Source: Psychrobacter sp. JCM 18902
Lineage (GTDB): Bacteria; Pseudomonadota; Gammaproteobacteria; Pseudomonadales; Moraxellaceae
Assembly (NCBI RefSeq): GCF_904846615.1
Contig: NZ_CAJHBK010000001.1
Coordinates: 744,001 to 808,000 of the forward strand
Length of the DNA: 64,000 nucleotides
Direction of reading: 5' to 3'
Part shown: positions 18,678-27,211 of the stretch, one piece after another
How positions within the stretch are numbered: position 1 is the first letter of the stretch
Layout of the letters: every line of letters begins with the position of its first letter
The notes under the pieces: generated by a model
Seen by the model: the letters and a program-made list of their open reading frames with translations, nothing else
What the model was told of the DNA's origin: nothing
The model's database searches: none
Program-made: the position numbers and the translations under genes

Positions 18678-19949
18678 ATGGACAAGCTTTATAACGTGAC
18701 CGATGCCTTTACGATGGTGCATCCGCTCACGCTCGTCAAAGGAAAAAATGCTAGAGTTTGGGACGACAATGATCGTAGCTATATCGATTTTGTTGGCGGA
18801 ATTGGTGTTTTAAACTTTGGTCATTGCCACCCCCACATCGTGAAAGCCATCATCCAGCAAGCCCAGTCGCTGATTCACTATGCCTACAATGCGGCAGCAC
18901 ATCAGCCTTATCAAACCTTTATGCCGCGATTGTGTGAGCTGGTGTCTATCAATGGCGAACTGGCAGGGATGCTCACCAACTGCGGTGCAGAAGCCACCGA
19001 AAATGCCATAAAAATCGCTCGTCTAAAGACAGGTCGCACAGGCGTTATTGCTTTTGGTGGCGGTTTTCATGGGCGCACGCTGGCTGCCGTCAATCTCAAT
19101 GGTAAGGTCGCGCCTTATAAGCGCGGGTTTGGTGTATTAGGGAGCGGCGTTTATCACATTCCTTTCCCCAGTCCCGATAACAACGTCAGCGACGAGCAAG
19201 CGATTGACGCGCTACAGCGTTTATTTATGGTAGAAACCGATATCGACAATATCGGTGCCATCATCGTCGAACCTGTACAAGGGGAAGGCGGTTTTCAATT
19301 GCTGTCGCCCACCTTTGCGCAGTATCTACGTAAGTTTTGTGATGAGCATGGCATGTTACTTATCATGGACGAAATCCAATCTGGCTACGGGCGTACGGGT
19401 ACACCGTTTGCTTTTACCCATTTAGAGATTGAGCCTGATCTTATTTTACTCGGCAAGAGTATTGCGGGCGGCTTGCCTTTAGGTGCGGTCATAGGAAAGG
19501 CTAGTGTGGTCAATGGTCTCCCCAAAGGCAGCTTGGGCGGCACTTATTCGGGCAATCCAGTTGCTTGCGCCGCTGCCAATGCCACGCTTGATATCATGCA
19601 AGCCGATGACGTTTGGCAGTCAGCCAAGCATTATGCCCAGACGATTGAGACGACCATCAGCCAATGGCAACAAGAAGGTATCTCACCTTGGTTATTTGGT
19701 CTTACGGGTATCGGTGCGATGCGCGGTATTGAGCTGCGTCATCCTGAGCATGATGTGCATCCGAGTGTGATGGCGCAAGTATTAACCAAAGCACGTGAGA
19801 AGGGATTGCTGCTCATGCCAAGTGGGCAATATCGCCATATCATTCGCTTATTACCGCCACTCACCATAGAGCCTGACACCCTAAAAGAAGGGTTGGATAT
19901 TCTAAAAGAGGTGCTCATCGCGCTTCCTGATGGATTGCCTGCCGCTTAA
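18678..19949 (+). CDS. Class III aminotransferase (2-aminoadipate/4-aminobutyrate type)
   Basis: This PLP-dependent omega-aminotransferase has 423 aa. The PLP lysine is K260 in LLGKSIAGGLPLGAVIG. TNCGAEATENAIKIAR and FHGRTLAAVNL are the GabT/PuuE-type blocks, and MDEIQSGYGRTG holds the PLP-ring Asp. By sequence alone it would be called 4-aminobutyrate aminotransferase. Its neighbours, HglS 110 bp downstream and then AmaB and AmaA, make 2-aminoadipate to 2-oxoadipate the likely physiological reaction, as in the Pseudomonas putida D-lysine/pipecolate route. The second function is inferred from context. Confidence 0.85.
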   Translation: MDKLYNVTDAFTMVHPLTLVKGKNARVWDDNDRSYIDFVGGIGVLNFGHCHPHIVKAIIQQAQSLIHYAYNAAAHQPYQTFMPRLCELVSINGELAGMLTNCGAEATENAIKIARLKTGRTGVIAFGGGFHGRTLAAVNLNGKVAPYKRGFGVLGSGVYHIPFPSPDNNVSDEQAIDALQRLFMVETDIDNIGAIIVEPVQGEGGFQLLSPTFAQYLRKFCDEHGMLLIMDEIQSGYGRTGTPFAFTHLEIEPDLILLGKSIAGGLPLGAVIGKASVVNGLPKGSLGGTYSGNPVACAAANATLDIMQADDVWQSAKHYAQTIETTISQWQQEGISPWLFGLTGIGAMRGIELRHPEHDVHPSVMAQVLTKAREKGLLLMPSGQYRHIIRLLPPLTIEPDTLKEGLDILKEVLIALPDGLPAA

Positions 19950-20059
19950 TGTTTAGGCGTGCTTGGGATTGATAGCGCATCGTCATAAGCAAATGCTCGA
20001 AATCAAATACTTATTATTAAGCTAAAAATTTATTAACTCTATTACAAGGATGTTTATTT

Positions 20060-21529
20060 GTGAAAAATAGTAGCGTCAGTCCAGATAAGGATTTTATCTG
20101 CAGCGATGATATTCGCCATGATTTCTCTATGGCCATGTCAGCCATGTATCAGAACGAGGTGCCGCTATACGGTGACTTGGTTGATTTGGTCAGTGAGGTC
20201 AATACCGAAGTATTAACCTCACATCCCGATATTAAATCACAGCTGCTGCATACAGGCGAGATTGAACGTCTGAGTATGGAGCGCCACGGGGCGATTCGGC
20301 TGGGTACCGCAGCAGAGCTGAGCATGATGCGCCGTCTTTTTGCCGTGATGGTTATGCACCCTGTCGGCTACTACGATTTAGCGCCTGCTGGCGTGCCCGT
20401 GCATTCAACAGCTTTTCGCGCACTTGACTCGCATTCTTTGCATAAAAGTCCCTTTCGTATTTTTACCTCGTTATTGCGTTTAGATTTGATTGTCGATGAA
20501 AATTTACAACAAGAAGCTACGGCCACACTGGCGCAGCGTCAGATATTCACTGCTGGCGTTATTGAGCTCATTGAGATTTTTGAGGCGCAAGGTGGCTTGA
20601 CCACTGAGCAAGCAGAGCAATTTGTCCAAGAAGCGCTAGAGACATTTCGTTGGCATGATAAAACGCCGGTGGCAAAAGCGCTCTATCAGCGTCTACTAGA
20701 TCAGCATCCACTTGTCGCTGATGTGGTCGGCTTTAAAGGTCCGCATATCAATCATTTAACGCCTCGAACCTTGGATATTGATGCTGTACAACAAGGCATG
20801 CAAGCCCGCGGCATACCTTCAAAAGCCATTATCGAAGGGCCACCGCGTAGAGCGTGTCCAATCTTATTAAGGCAAACCAGTTTTAAAGCACTACAAGAAG
20901 CGGTTGGCTTTAAAGTTGCTGATACCTCAGACCCTAGCAATGGGGATTATGAGCAAGGGCACCATACCGCGCGCTTTGGAGAGATTGAACAACGCGGTGT
21001 GGCGTTAACACAAAAGGGCCGCGCGCTTTATGATGAATTATTGGCCGAAGCTCGCCGCCAGCTTGGTGCTACCCCAAATGAGGACAATGCGGCTCAATAC
21101 AATCAAATTTTAACCAAGGTATTTACCGCTTTTCCTGATGATTATCAAACTCTACACGATGAGGGGCTGGCGTATTTTTATTACCAGTTGACGGATAGCA
21201 CCCTTGATTCTGAGGACGGTCAAGCGTTGTTAGCCGTCACCTTAACCAATGATGACCTGAATAAAGTGCCTAATGCTAAGTTGACTGCTCTGATTAATGA
21301 TGAAGTGCTTCGCATTGAACCTATCGTTTATGAAGACTTTTTGCCCGTCAGTGCCGCTGGTATCTTTCAATCAAATCTGCAGGAGGCGCAGCCAAGCCAA
21401 TATGACGGTTACTCAAGCCAACAAGAGTTTGAGCGTGATTTAGGTTCCGCCATTTATGATGAGATGGCATTGTATGAAGCGATGCAAGCGCAAAGTCTTG
21501 AGCAGTGCCTGTCTAGTGTCAGTGTTTAG
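20060..21529 (+). CDS. hglS: 2-oxoadipate dioxygenase/decarboxylase (HglS, DUF1338)
   Basis: This is a DUF1338 protein (E. coli YdcJ family) of 489 aa. The characterised member HglS is an Fe(II) enzyme converting 2-oxoadipate to D-2-hydroxyglutarate with O2 and loss of CO2. Candidate metal ligands are H115 (PVHSTAF), H229 or H232 (GPHINHLTPRTLDID), and E308 or E310 (FGEIEQRG), matching the two-His-one-carboxylate pattern. The start is GTG with ACAAGGA upstream; no better ATG exists near it. Placement between an aminotransferase and AmaB is exactly what the lysine/2-aminoadipate route needs. A D-2-hydroxyglutarate dehydrogenase is not seen in this window. Confidence 0.85.
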   Translation: MKNSSVSPDKDFICSDDIRHDFSMAMSAMYQNEVPLYGDLVDLVSEVNTEVLTSHPDIKSQLLHTGEIERLSMERHGAIRLGTAAELSMMRRLFAVMVMHPVGYYDLAPAGVPVHSTAFRALDSHSLHKSPFRIFTSLLRLDLIVDENLQQEATATLAQRQIFTAGVIELIEIFEAQGGLTTEQAEQFVQEALETFRWHDKTPVAKALYQRLLDQHPLVADVVGFKGPHINHLTPRTLDIDAVQQGMQARGIPSKAIIEGPPRRACPILLRQTSFKALQEAVGFKVADTSDPSNGDYEQGHHTARFGEIEQRGVALTQKGRALYDELLAEARRQLGATPNEDNAAQYNQILTKVFTAFPDDYQTLHDEGLAYFYYQLTDSTLDSEDGQALLAVTLTNDDLNKVPNAKLTALINDEVLRIEPIVYEDFLPVSAAGIFQSNLQEAQPSQYDGYSSQQEFERDLGSAIYDEMALYEAMQAQSLEQCLSSVSV

Positions 21530-21578
21530 TAAAATTTAGGCTAAAAATAGCCAGCTTATAGCCGACTTATTAGCACGT

Positions 21579-21595
21579 CATTCCAAAAAGGAATG
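21579..21595. promoter_or_regulatory. Perfect inverted repeat upstream of amaB
   Basis: CATTCC-AAAAA-GGAATG is a perfect 6-bp dyad with a 5-bp A spacer, 105 bp before the amaB ATG. The arms contain ATTCC/GGAAT, compatible with a LysR-type T-N11-A box. A related half site precedes the aminotransferase at about 18580. Because it sits between hglS and amaB it implies separate control of amaB. Confidence 0.55.
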
Positions 21596-21699
21596 ATTGC
21601 AAGAAATTTATTATTTTGCAACTTAGTAGGTAGCAGGGTAATTTTATAAGTCAGTCAAGGACGTAGTAAACCATTATACCAATATGCAAGGGATTGATT

Positions 21700-23190
21700 A
21701 TGATTAAGCAATATATGTCTGCAATGGGCGTAGAAGAAGCACACTATCAAAATGGCGACTTTGAAGTCACCACCCCAATTGATGGCTCAGTCATCGGTAA
21801 AGTCACGTTAGATACAGTGGCTGACGTCGATACTAAAATCCAAAATGCCAAACAAGCTTTTCAAGAATGGCGTGTCGTTCCTGCCCCTAAACGTGGTGAG
21901 CTGATTCGTCTGTTGGGTGAAGTCCTGCGTGAGCACAAAGAAGACCTAGGTATCTTAGTATCGTTAGAGGCCGGAAAAATCAAAGAAGAAGGCCTTGGCG
22001 AAGTACAAGAAATGATTGATATTTGTGACTTTGCCGTGGGCGTATCGCGTCAGCTTTATGGTCTAACCATCGCCTCAGAACGCCCAGGTCACCACATGCG
22101 TGAGACATGGCATCCACTTGGTGTCATCGGCGTCATCTCGGCCTTTAACTTCCCAGTCGCCGTTTGGTCTTGGAACACGGCGCTGGCCATCGTCTGTGGC
22201 AACCCTGTCATCTGGAAACCTTCAGAAAAAACCCCACTTGTCGCCTTAGCGTGCCAAGCGTTATTTGAAAAAGCCTTGGCAAAATTTGGTGAGGCACCAG
22301 CACATTTATCGCAAATCATATTGGGTGAAACCGATATTGGTAATGCGTTGGTTGAAAACAAAGACATCGCCTTGGTCAGTGCCACCGGCAGTACACGTAT
22401 GGGCCGAGAAGTAGGACCAAAAGTCGCTGAGCGTTTTGGTAAATGCTTGCTTGAGCTTGGTGGTAATAACGCCATGATTTTGGCACCAACGGCGGACTTG
22501 GATTTGGCGCTACGTGGCATTCTATTCTCAGCGGTAGGAACGGCAGGGCAGCGCTGCACCACCTTACGCCGTCTGTTCGTTCATGAGTCGGTCAAAGACG
22601 ATATCTTACCGCGCGTTAAGTCTGCATACGAGACGGTGAGTATCGGCCATCCGCTTGAAGGCAATCTAGTCGGTCCACTGATTGATGAAGACAGCTTTAA
22701 TAACATGCAAGCGGCGTTAGAAAAGGCCCGCAATACTGGCGGTAAAGTCACGGGCGGCGAACGGGTGCTGATGGATAAATTCCCCGATGCTTATTATGTG
22801 ACCCCTGCGATTGTTGAGCTTGATGAGCAAAATGACGTGGCACGTAGTGAGACGTTTGCACCGATTTTATATGTCATGCCTTATAAAGAATTTGACGATG
22901 CGCTAGCGATGCAAAACGATGTGCCACAAGGGCTGTCATCTTGTATCTTTACCAATGACTTACGTGAAGCTGAAACTTTCCTCAGCGATCGCGGTAGTGA
23001 TTGCGGTATTGCCAACGTCAATATCGGCACCAGTGGCGCTGAAATTGGCGGCGCATTTGGCGGCGAAAAAGAAACCGGCGGTGGTCGTGAATCAGGTTCA
23101 GACGCATGGAAAGCTTATATGCGCCGTCAGACCAATACAGTCAACTATTCAACCGAGCTACCACTAGCGCAAGGCATCAACTTTGGCTAA
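21700..23190 (+). CDS. amaB: L-2-aminoadipate-6-semialdehyde (piperideine-6-carboxylate) dehydrogenase
   Basis: This aldehyde dehydrogenase of about 496 aa is related to AmaB/ALDH7. It oxidises 2-aminoadipate semialdehyde, in equilibrium with piperideine-6-carboxylate, to L-2-aminoadipate. The active site is complete: E252 in CLLELGGNN and C286 in GTAGQRCTTLRR. Further ALDH7-type blocks are FNFPVAVWSWN and IGTSGAEIGGAFGG. The ATG at 21700 follows AAGGGATT and is preferred over the upstream TTG at 21694. It follows hglS by 170 bp and precedes nhaC and amaA, so it supplies the step after AmaA. Confidence 0.88.
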   Translation: MIKQYMSAMGVEEAHYQNGDFEVTTPIDGSVIGKVTLDTVADVDTKIQNAKQAFQEWRVVPAPKRGELIRLLGEVLREHKEDLGILVSLEAGKIKEEGLGEVQEMIDICDFAVGVSRQLYGLTIASERPGHHMRETWHPLGVIGVISAFNFPVAVWSWNTALAIVCGNPVIWKPSEKTPLVALACQALFEKALAKFGEAPAHLSQIILGETDIGNALVENKDIALVSATGSTRMGREVGPKVAERFGKCLLELGGNNAMILAPTADLDLALRGILFSAVGTAGQRCTTLRRLFVHESVKDDILPRVKSAYETVSIGHPLEGNLVGPLIDEDSFNNMQAALEKARNTGGKVTGGERVLMDKFPDAYYVTPAIVELDEQNDVARSETFAPILYVMPYKEFDDALAMQNDVPQGLSSCIFTNDLREAETFLSDRGSDCGIANVNIGTSGAEIGGAFGGEKETGGGRESGSDAWKAYMRRQTNTVNYSTELPLAQGINFG

Positions 23191-23300
23191 TAACAATATG
23201 ACGTGACGTGATGCTTGTTAAGTAGGCTCAGCGCTTATTTAGCAAGCCAATTATTAGCTATTTTGGTCGCCAATTATTAAGTATTTATTGTTTTAGTATG

Positions 23301-23353
23301 AAAGCCTGCGGAAGTGATGAATAACTATTCATGATTTCAAAACAGGCTTTTTA
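23301..23353 (+). terminator. Terminator-like long hairpin
   Basis: AAAGCCTG pairs with CAGGCTTT, enclosing a second helix (TGATGAAT with TTCATGAT), and is followed by T residues. It separates amaB from the nhaC-amaA pair. Confidence 0.7.
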
Positions 23354-23473
23354 CACCCTTTGCCGTAACCTTTTCGCACTTTTTTCAGCATTATCAGCAG
23401 CCATGGATTGGTTGTTTCCACTACTGTTATATCTATGACAGCAGTATCCACTACTAAGGAAGGTAGGTATCTT

Positions 23474-24934
23474 ATGATGGATGATAAACCTTATGACGAA
23501 ACTAAAGAGGGCTACGATCCGTCTTCTAGTTTTTTATTAGATATTGCACCTCTGGTGTTGACTGCCATTATTCTAATGGTGCAGTTTTTTGTATTCAAAG
23601 ATTTTACCCCTCATATTCCTTTAGCTTGCGGTATTTTAATCACTGGCTTGTTTATGAAGCTGCGTGGCCGTGACTGGGATGGCATGGAACAACGCTTTTT
23701 AAAGGTTGTTAAAATTGGTCTACCAGCGATGATTATCCTAATGGGTGTGGGTATGCTCATTGGTGCTTGGATTATTGCTGGTACCGTTCCTACGATTTTA
23801 TACTACGGTTTTAGCGTTTTTTCTCTTTCATCATTCCTAGTCTCTGTCTGTATCATCTGTGCCATTATTTCTGTCGCAACCGGTACCTCTTGGGGCACGG
23901 TTGGAACGGTCGGTCTTGCCATGATGGGTATTGGGCTAGGATTGGGTATTCCGCCGTCACTAACGGGCGGTGCTATCGTCTCTGGTGCTTTTTTCGGTGA
24001 CAAAATGTCTCCATTATCTGACACCACCAACTTAACGCCAGCGGCGGCTGGTGTTGATCTTTGGGAGCACATCCGCGGTATGTTGCCAACCACGGTACCT
24101 GCTATGGTAACTGCATTGATTATCTATGCTTGGATTGGTATGGGTTACGGCGCAGAAAATGTCGATTTAACCTCAATTAAAGAAATTCAAACCTCACTAG
24201 CGGCCAATTATAACTTAAGCATCATTACGTTATTACCTGCTGTGGTCGTTGTCATCGCAGCGGTGATGAAAATGCCTGCTATTCCAACGGTATTGTCTGG
24301 TGTGTTGGTCGCAGGATTGGTCGCGTTTTTTATGCAAGGCGTGGGTGTGCATGACATTTTTACTGTCTTACAAAATGGCTTTGTCAGTGAAACGGGCTTT
24401 GCTGTCGTGGATCAACTGCTGTCTAAAGGCGACATTATGTCGATGACATGGGTCGTGACCTTAACCATCTTTGCTTTAGCATTCGTCGGCTCAATTGAGC
24501 ATTACGGTACGCTCAAAGCCATCATGGCAAAAATTAATAAAATGGTGAAATCGAGATTTGGTTTAGTAATGACCACTTATGCCAGCACGCTTGGTGTTGG
24601 TACGCTCATCGGTGACGTCTATACCACACTGGTATTGCCAGGCCGTTTATTAAAAGACAAATATCAAGAAATGGGCTACAAGCGTACCACGCTTACTCGC
24701 TCTATTGAAGATTCCGGAACTCTGTTATCTCCGCTTATTCCTTGGAACATGGGCGGTAGCTTCGTCGCGGCAACACTAGGTATTGCGACACTCACTTATG
24801 CACCATTTGCCTTTGCTTGTTGGTTATCACCGCTATTTGGTTTGCTATGGGTGTTCTTAGACAAATTTATCCCCCGTGAAGAACCTATTGTTAATAACGA
24901 CTCAAGCGCGCTCTCCACTGTAGATAACGTGTAA
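23474..24934 (+). CDS. nhaC: NhaC-family Na+/H+ antiporter
   Basis: This inner-membrane protein of about 486 aa has 11-12 hydrophobic segments and typical NhaC-type blocks such as ATGTSWGTVGTVGLA, GAFFGDKMSPLSDTTNL and ALAFVGSIEH. NhaC proteins exchange Na+ (or in relatives organic solutes such as malate/lactate) for protons. The ATG at 23474 follows AAGGTAGG. The open frame upstream reaches only a TTG at 23408, so 23474 is the better start. It is 17 bp upstream of amaA, which suggests co-transcription. In this setting it may import pipecolate or another substrate rather than only handle Na+; that is inference. Confidence 0.82.
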   Translation: MMDDKPYDETKEGYDPSSSFLLDIAPLVLTAIILMVQFFVFKDFTPHIPLACGILITGLFMKLRGRDWDGMEQRFLKVVKIGLPAMIILMGVGMLIGAWIIAGTVPTILYYGFSVFSLSSFLVSVCIICAIISVATGTSWGTVGTVGLAMMGIGLGLGIPPSLTGGAIVSGAFFGDKMSPLSDTTNLTPAAAGVDLWEHIRGMLPTTVPAMVTALIIYAWIGMGYGAENVDLTSIKEIQTSLAANYNLSIITLLPAVVVVIAAVMKMPAIPTVLSGVLVAGLVAFFMQGVGVHDIFTVLQNGFVSETGFAVVDQLLSKGDIMSMTWVVTLTIFALAFVGSIEHYGTLKAIMAKINKMVKSRFGLVMTTYASTLGVGTLIGDVYTTLVLPGRLLKDKYQEMGYKRTTLTRSIEDSGTLLSPLIPWNMGGSFVAATLGIATLTYAPFAFACWLSPLFGLLWVFLDKFIPREEPIVNNDSSALSTVDNV

Positions 24935-24951
24935 TTTAGAAGGAATATAAG

Positions 24952-26238
24952 ATGTTGCAAGAGCAATGTTTGTGGAATATGACCGCACCTATTATTGATA
25001 CTTACAGCCAGATGAATAGCGACACCGAAGCGACTATCTGTATCATAGGCGGCGGTTATACAGGGTTGTCGGCGGCGATTCATTTAGCAGAAAAAGGCGT
25101 CAAAGTTATCCTCTTAGAGAGTCATACGATAGGCAGTGGCGGCTCCGGTAAAAGCGTAGGGCTCGTCAATGCAGGTACTTGGGCGCGCCCTGATGATTTG
25201 AATATTGCGCTAGGTGAAGCGGCAGGTGAGCGTCTAACTGAAGCCCTCGGACAAGCGCCAACCTTAGTATTTGACTTAATCAAACGTTATAATATCGACG
25301 CCCAAGCTACTCAAGCCGGTAATATCCACATGGCACATAACGCTAAAGGCGAAGTCGATGTCGACATTAGATACGAGCAGTTGAGCCGCCGCGGCGCGAA
25401 CGTTGAAGTACTAACCGGCAGCAAATGCCATGAATATTGCGGTACCAAAAGTATCAATAAAGCACTACTCGATCATCGGGCTGGTACCATAAACCCACTG
25501 GCTTATGTCAGAGGACTCGCAAAAGTAGCAACCAGTCTTGGTGTCACTATTTATGAGCATTCCGCTGTTGAAGCCTTAGAAAAGGTGGATGGCTATTGGT
25601 ATGCAAGGACTTCTAAAGCGCGCGTGAAATCTGAGCGCGTCATTATTGCGACTAACGCCTATACCGAAGGCGAGTGGACAGAAATTAAAAAGACGTTTTA
25701 TCTGGTGTATTACTATCAGATTGCATCTGAGCCGCTCAGCGGAGAAGCGGCAGACCGCATTTTGCCATACAAAACAGGAGCATGGGATACACGCTTGGCC
25801 TTGTCTAGCTTTCGCCGTGATGACGACGATCGCCTATTATTGGGAACGGTGGGTGGTACACAGCTTAAACCAAAATCCTTTTATCAATCATGGGCCAATG
25901 CGGTGCAAAAAAGCTATTATCCAGATTTGCCAGCATTTAAGTGGCAGTACGAGTGGACTGGTAGCTTTGGCTTCACGCAAGATCATATTTTTCGAGTCAT
26001 GGAGCCCGACGAGGGCTTGCTGACAGCAACGGCCTATAATGGTCGCGGCATTACCACAGGCACACTAATGGGTAAGTGCTTTGCCGATTATATAATGACG
26101 GGTAATAGAGACAGTATTCCCTTACCATTTAAGACCTTAGAAGAGGCAAAAGTTTCTTTTGGCGGGATGAAATCTGGCTTTACTGAGTTGGGATTGACCT
26201 TATATCATGCAGGACAATGTCTAAAAATAATTAGGTAG
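24952..26238 (+). CDS. amaA: FAD-dependent L-pipecolate oxidase-like enzyme
   Basis: This DAO-family flavoprotein has 428 aa. The FAD-binding motif IIGGGYTGLSAAIHLAEKG is near residue 30, and the C-terminal TAYNGRGITTGTLMGK is typical of the second FAD contact. Relatives include AmaA (L-pipecolate oxidase) and PuuB-type oxidases. The order with amaB, hglS and an aminotransferase favours L-pipecolate to piperideine-6-carboxylate. The ATG has AGAAGGAA upstream. It ends the module. PuuB-like gamma-glutamylputrescine oxidase is the main alternative; the absence of other puu genes and presence of HglS speak against it. Confidence 0.75.
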   Translation: MLQEQCLWNMTAPIIDTYSQMNSDTEATICIIGGGYTGLSAAIHLAEKGVKVILLESHTIGSGGSGKSVGLVNAGTWARPDDLNIALGEAAGERLTEALGQAPTLVFDLIKRYNIDAQATQAGNIHMAHNAKGEVDVDIRYEQLSRRGANVEVLTGSKCHEYCGTKSINKALLDHRAGTINPLAYVRGLAKVATSLGVTIYEHSAVEALEKVDGYWYARTSKARVKSERVIIATNAYTEGEWTEIKKTFYLVYYYQIASEPLSGEAADRILPYKTGAWDTRLALSSFRRDDDDRLLLGTVGGTQLKPKSFYQSWANAVQKSYYPDLPAFKWQYEWTGSFGFTQDHIFRVMEPDEGLLTATAYNGRGITTGTLMGKCFADYIMTGNRDSIPLPFKTLEEAKVSFGGMKSGFTELGLTLYHAGQCLKIIR

Positions 26239-26398
26239 CTTTGTTGAGTCATCGTCTGATTTTTTCTACCGTTTTTAAATATAAAGGTATTCAGACTTTG
26301 ACGGCGATAGAGAGACCGTAACAATCGTGTGATTACCAAAGCGTATTAATATCAGTATTTATTTTCTATTATCTGATATGCTATCATCTTTAAGTCAT

Positions 26399-26611
26399 TA
26401 TCGTGGGTTTAACAGTTTTGTCATTGCCAGCCATTATCGTTATAAATGGTGGCGTACAAACCTTGCAACTTCCAGCACGATATAAAACAATTCTGGTAAA
26501 GCGCATGAGCCTGTACTCCGACATCCTCATTTGTGCCTGATTTTATTTGCCTATTTGGGCGTATTTCAACCTTTTTCGTCGGAGTTACAGGAGTCTAAGG
26601 TGTTCAATATC
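26399..26611 (+). ncRNA. Candidate structured cis-regulatory leader, copy 1
   Basis: This untranslated leader precedes the gene at 26612 and matches the leader at 51624. Elements seen by eye: outer helix TATCGTG (26399-26405) with CACGATA (26476-26482). Inside it is a hairpin (GTTTTGT with ACAAAC, GCCAGCCATT with AATGGTGGC) whose sequence differs from copy 2 but still pairs. Next comes a near-invariant block including GCAACTTCCAGCACGATAT and CTGGTAAAGCGCATGAGC. Last is a long stem CCTGTACTCCGAC (26510-26522) with GTCGGAGTTACAGG (26578-26591) that covers an AGGAG. This looks like a regulated RNA leader; no known class was recognised. Confidence 0.65.
26505..26540 (+). CDS. Candidate 11-codon leader peptide (upstream ORF), copy 1
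   Basis: An ATG in the conserved leader opens 11 codons (MSLYSD, then five residues ending in Ala) and stops at TGA. The same start, length and stop exist at 51717-51752, with the first six residues identical and residues 7-10 different. A weak GGTAAAG precedes it. The ORF overlaps the 5' half of the long stem, so its translation could open or close that stem. It may be fortuitous, because the conserved part is also the base-paired part. Confidence 0.4.
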   Translation: MSLYSDILICA

Positions 26612-27067
26612 ATGAGCCACATTGCTAACCAATCCAAATATACCCGTCATTATCATCCACGCCATCTTCTTGCCCAGTATGCGATCAATCAGATAGCGAC
26701 ACTTGAGCTGCGTTCGCAAGATATTGTCAAAGCCATGGGCTATCCTATCAAGCATACCATCCCTGCTTGTGAGCGCCTACGTCATGTATTATCGAATAAA
26801 TACCTTGGGCTTGATGGCAGCTATATGGATAAATATTTTACCGCTGAAGAATTTTTAGCCGTGCTATTTTCTGTGCTGGATATCCCTCATACGCCGTTTG
26901 CAGAAGACATTGCCCAGATCAAAGATGCTGCTGTGCACGCTCAGCATGATAATAAAAATTCATCCTATGGCAGTGTAAGCAATGCCTATCAACAGATGAG
27001 TGAACAAGATTATGAAATGGTTGATAGATTAGAAAAATATAAGCTAAAAAAATCTAAGGAATGTTAA
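26612..27067 (+). CDS. Unknown protein, short paralogue of the protein at 51805
   Basis: The protein has about 151 aa with no family recognised. It aligns with the product at 51805-52446 over the whole N-terminal 100 residues. Shared blocks are MSHI, a basic H-Y-x-PRHxLA segment, RSQDIV-AMGYP-K, RLRHVLS, a TA-EFL segment and FAEDIAQI. The RSQDIVKAMGYP region has the spacing of a helix-turn-helix. About 60-70 residues found in the paralogue before its C-terminal MVD segment are missing here, so it could be a shortened copy. The open frame begins earlier at a TTG (26531), but the ATG at 26612 matches the paralogue's MSHI start and follows AAGGTG at 26597-26602. A terminator follows. Confidence 0.7.
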   Translation: MSHIANQSKYTRHYHPRHLLAQYAINQIATLELRSQDIVKAMGYPIKHTIPACERLRHVLSNKYLGLDGSYMDKYFTAEEFLAVLFSVLDIPHTPFAEDIAQIKDAAVHAQHDNKNSSYGSVSNAYQQMSEQDYEMVDRLEKYKLKKSKEC

Positions 27068-27098
27068 TTTTTAAGCATTAGTTTTTAAGCATTAAGTA

Positions 27099-27126
27099 AA
27101 GCCTCACTGCAAAGTGAGGCTTTTTT
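27099..27126 (+). terminator. Rho-independent terminator
   Basis: GCCTCACT (27101-27108) pairs with AGTGAGGC (27113-27120) around GCAA, followed by six T. Confidence 0.92.
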
Positions 27127-27211
27127 CGTTGTGATCTTTTATGGTGAAATTGAAAAATTGGCTGGTATGAATACTTCATAATATCGTACAAGTTATTGTA
27201 TATCGAACTGA

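Noticed and set aside
21530..21693. Lysine riboswitch ahead of amaB
   Set aside because: Spacer is only 170 bp with one small dyad; none of the conserved lysine-riboswitch helices could be traced.
22089..22562. 157-aa minus-strand ORF
   Set aside because: Antisense to the catalytic part of amaB, with no start signal or family features.
26531..26611. Upstream in-frame extension of the 26612 gene (TTG start)
   Set aside because: It would translate through the conserved leader; the ATG at 26612 aligns with the paralogue's MSHI start and has AAGGTG.
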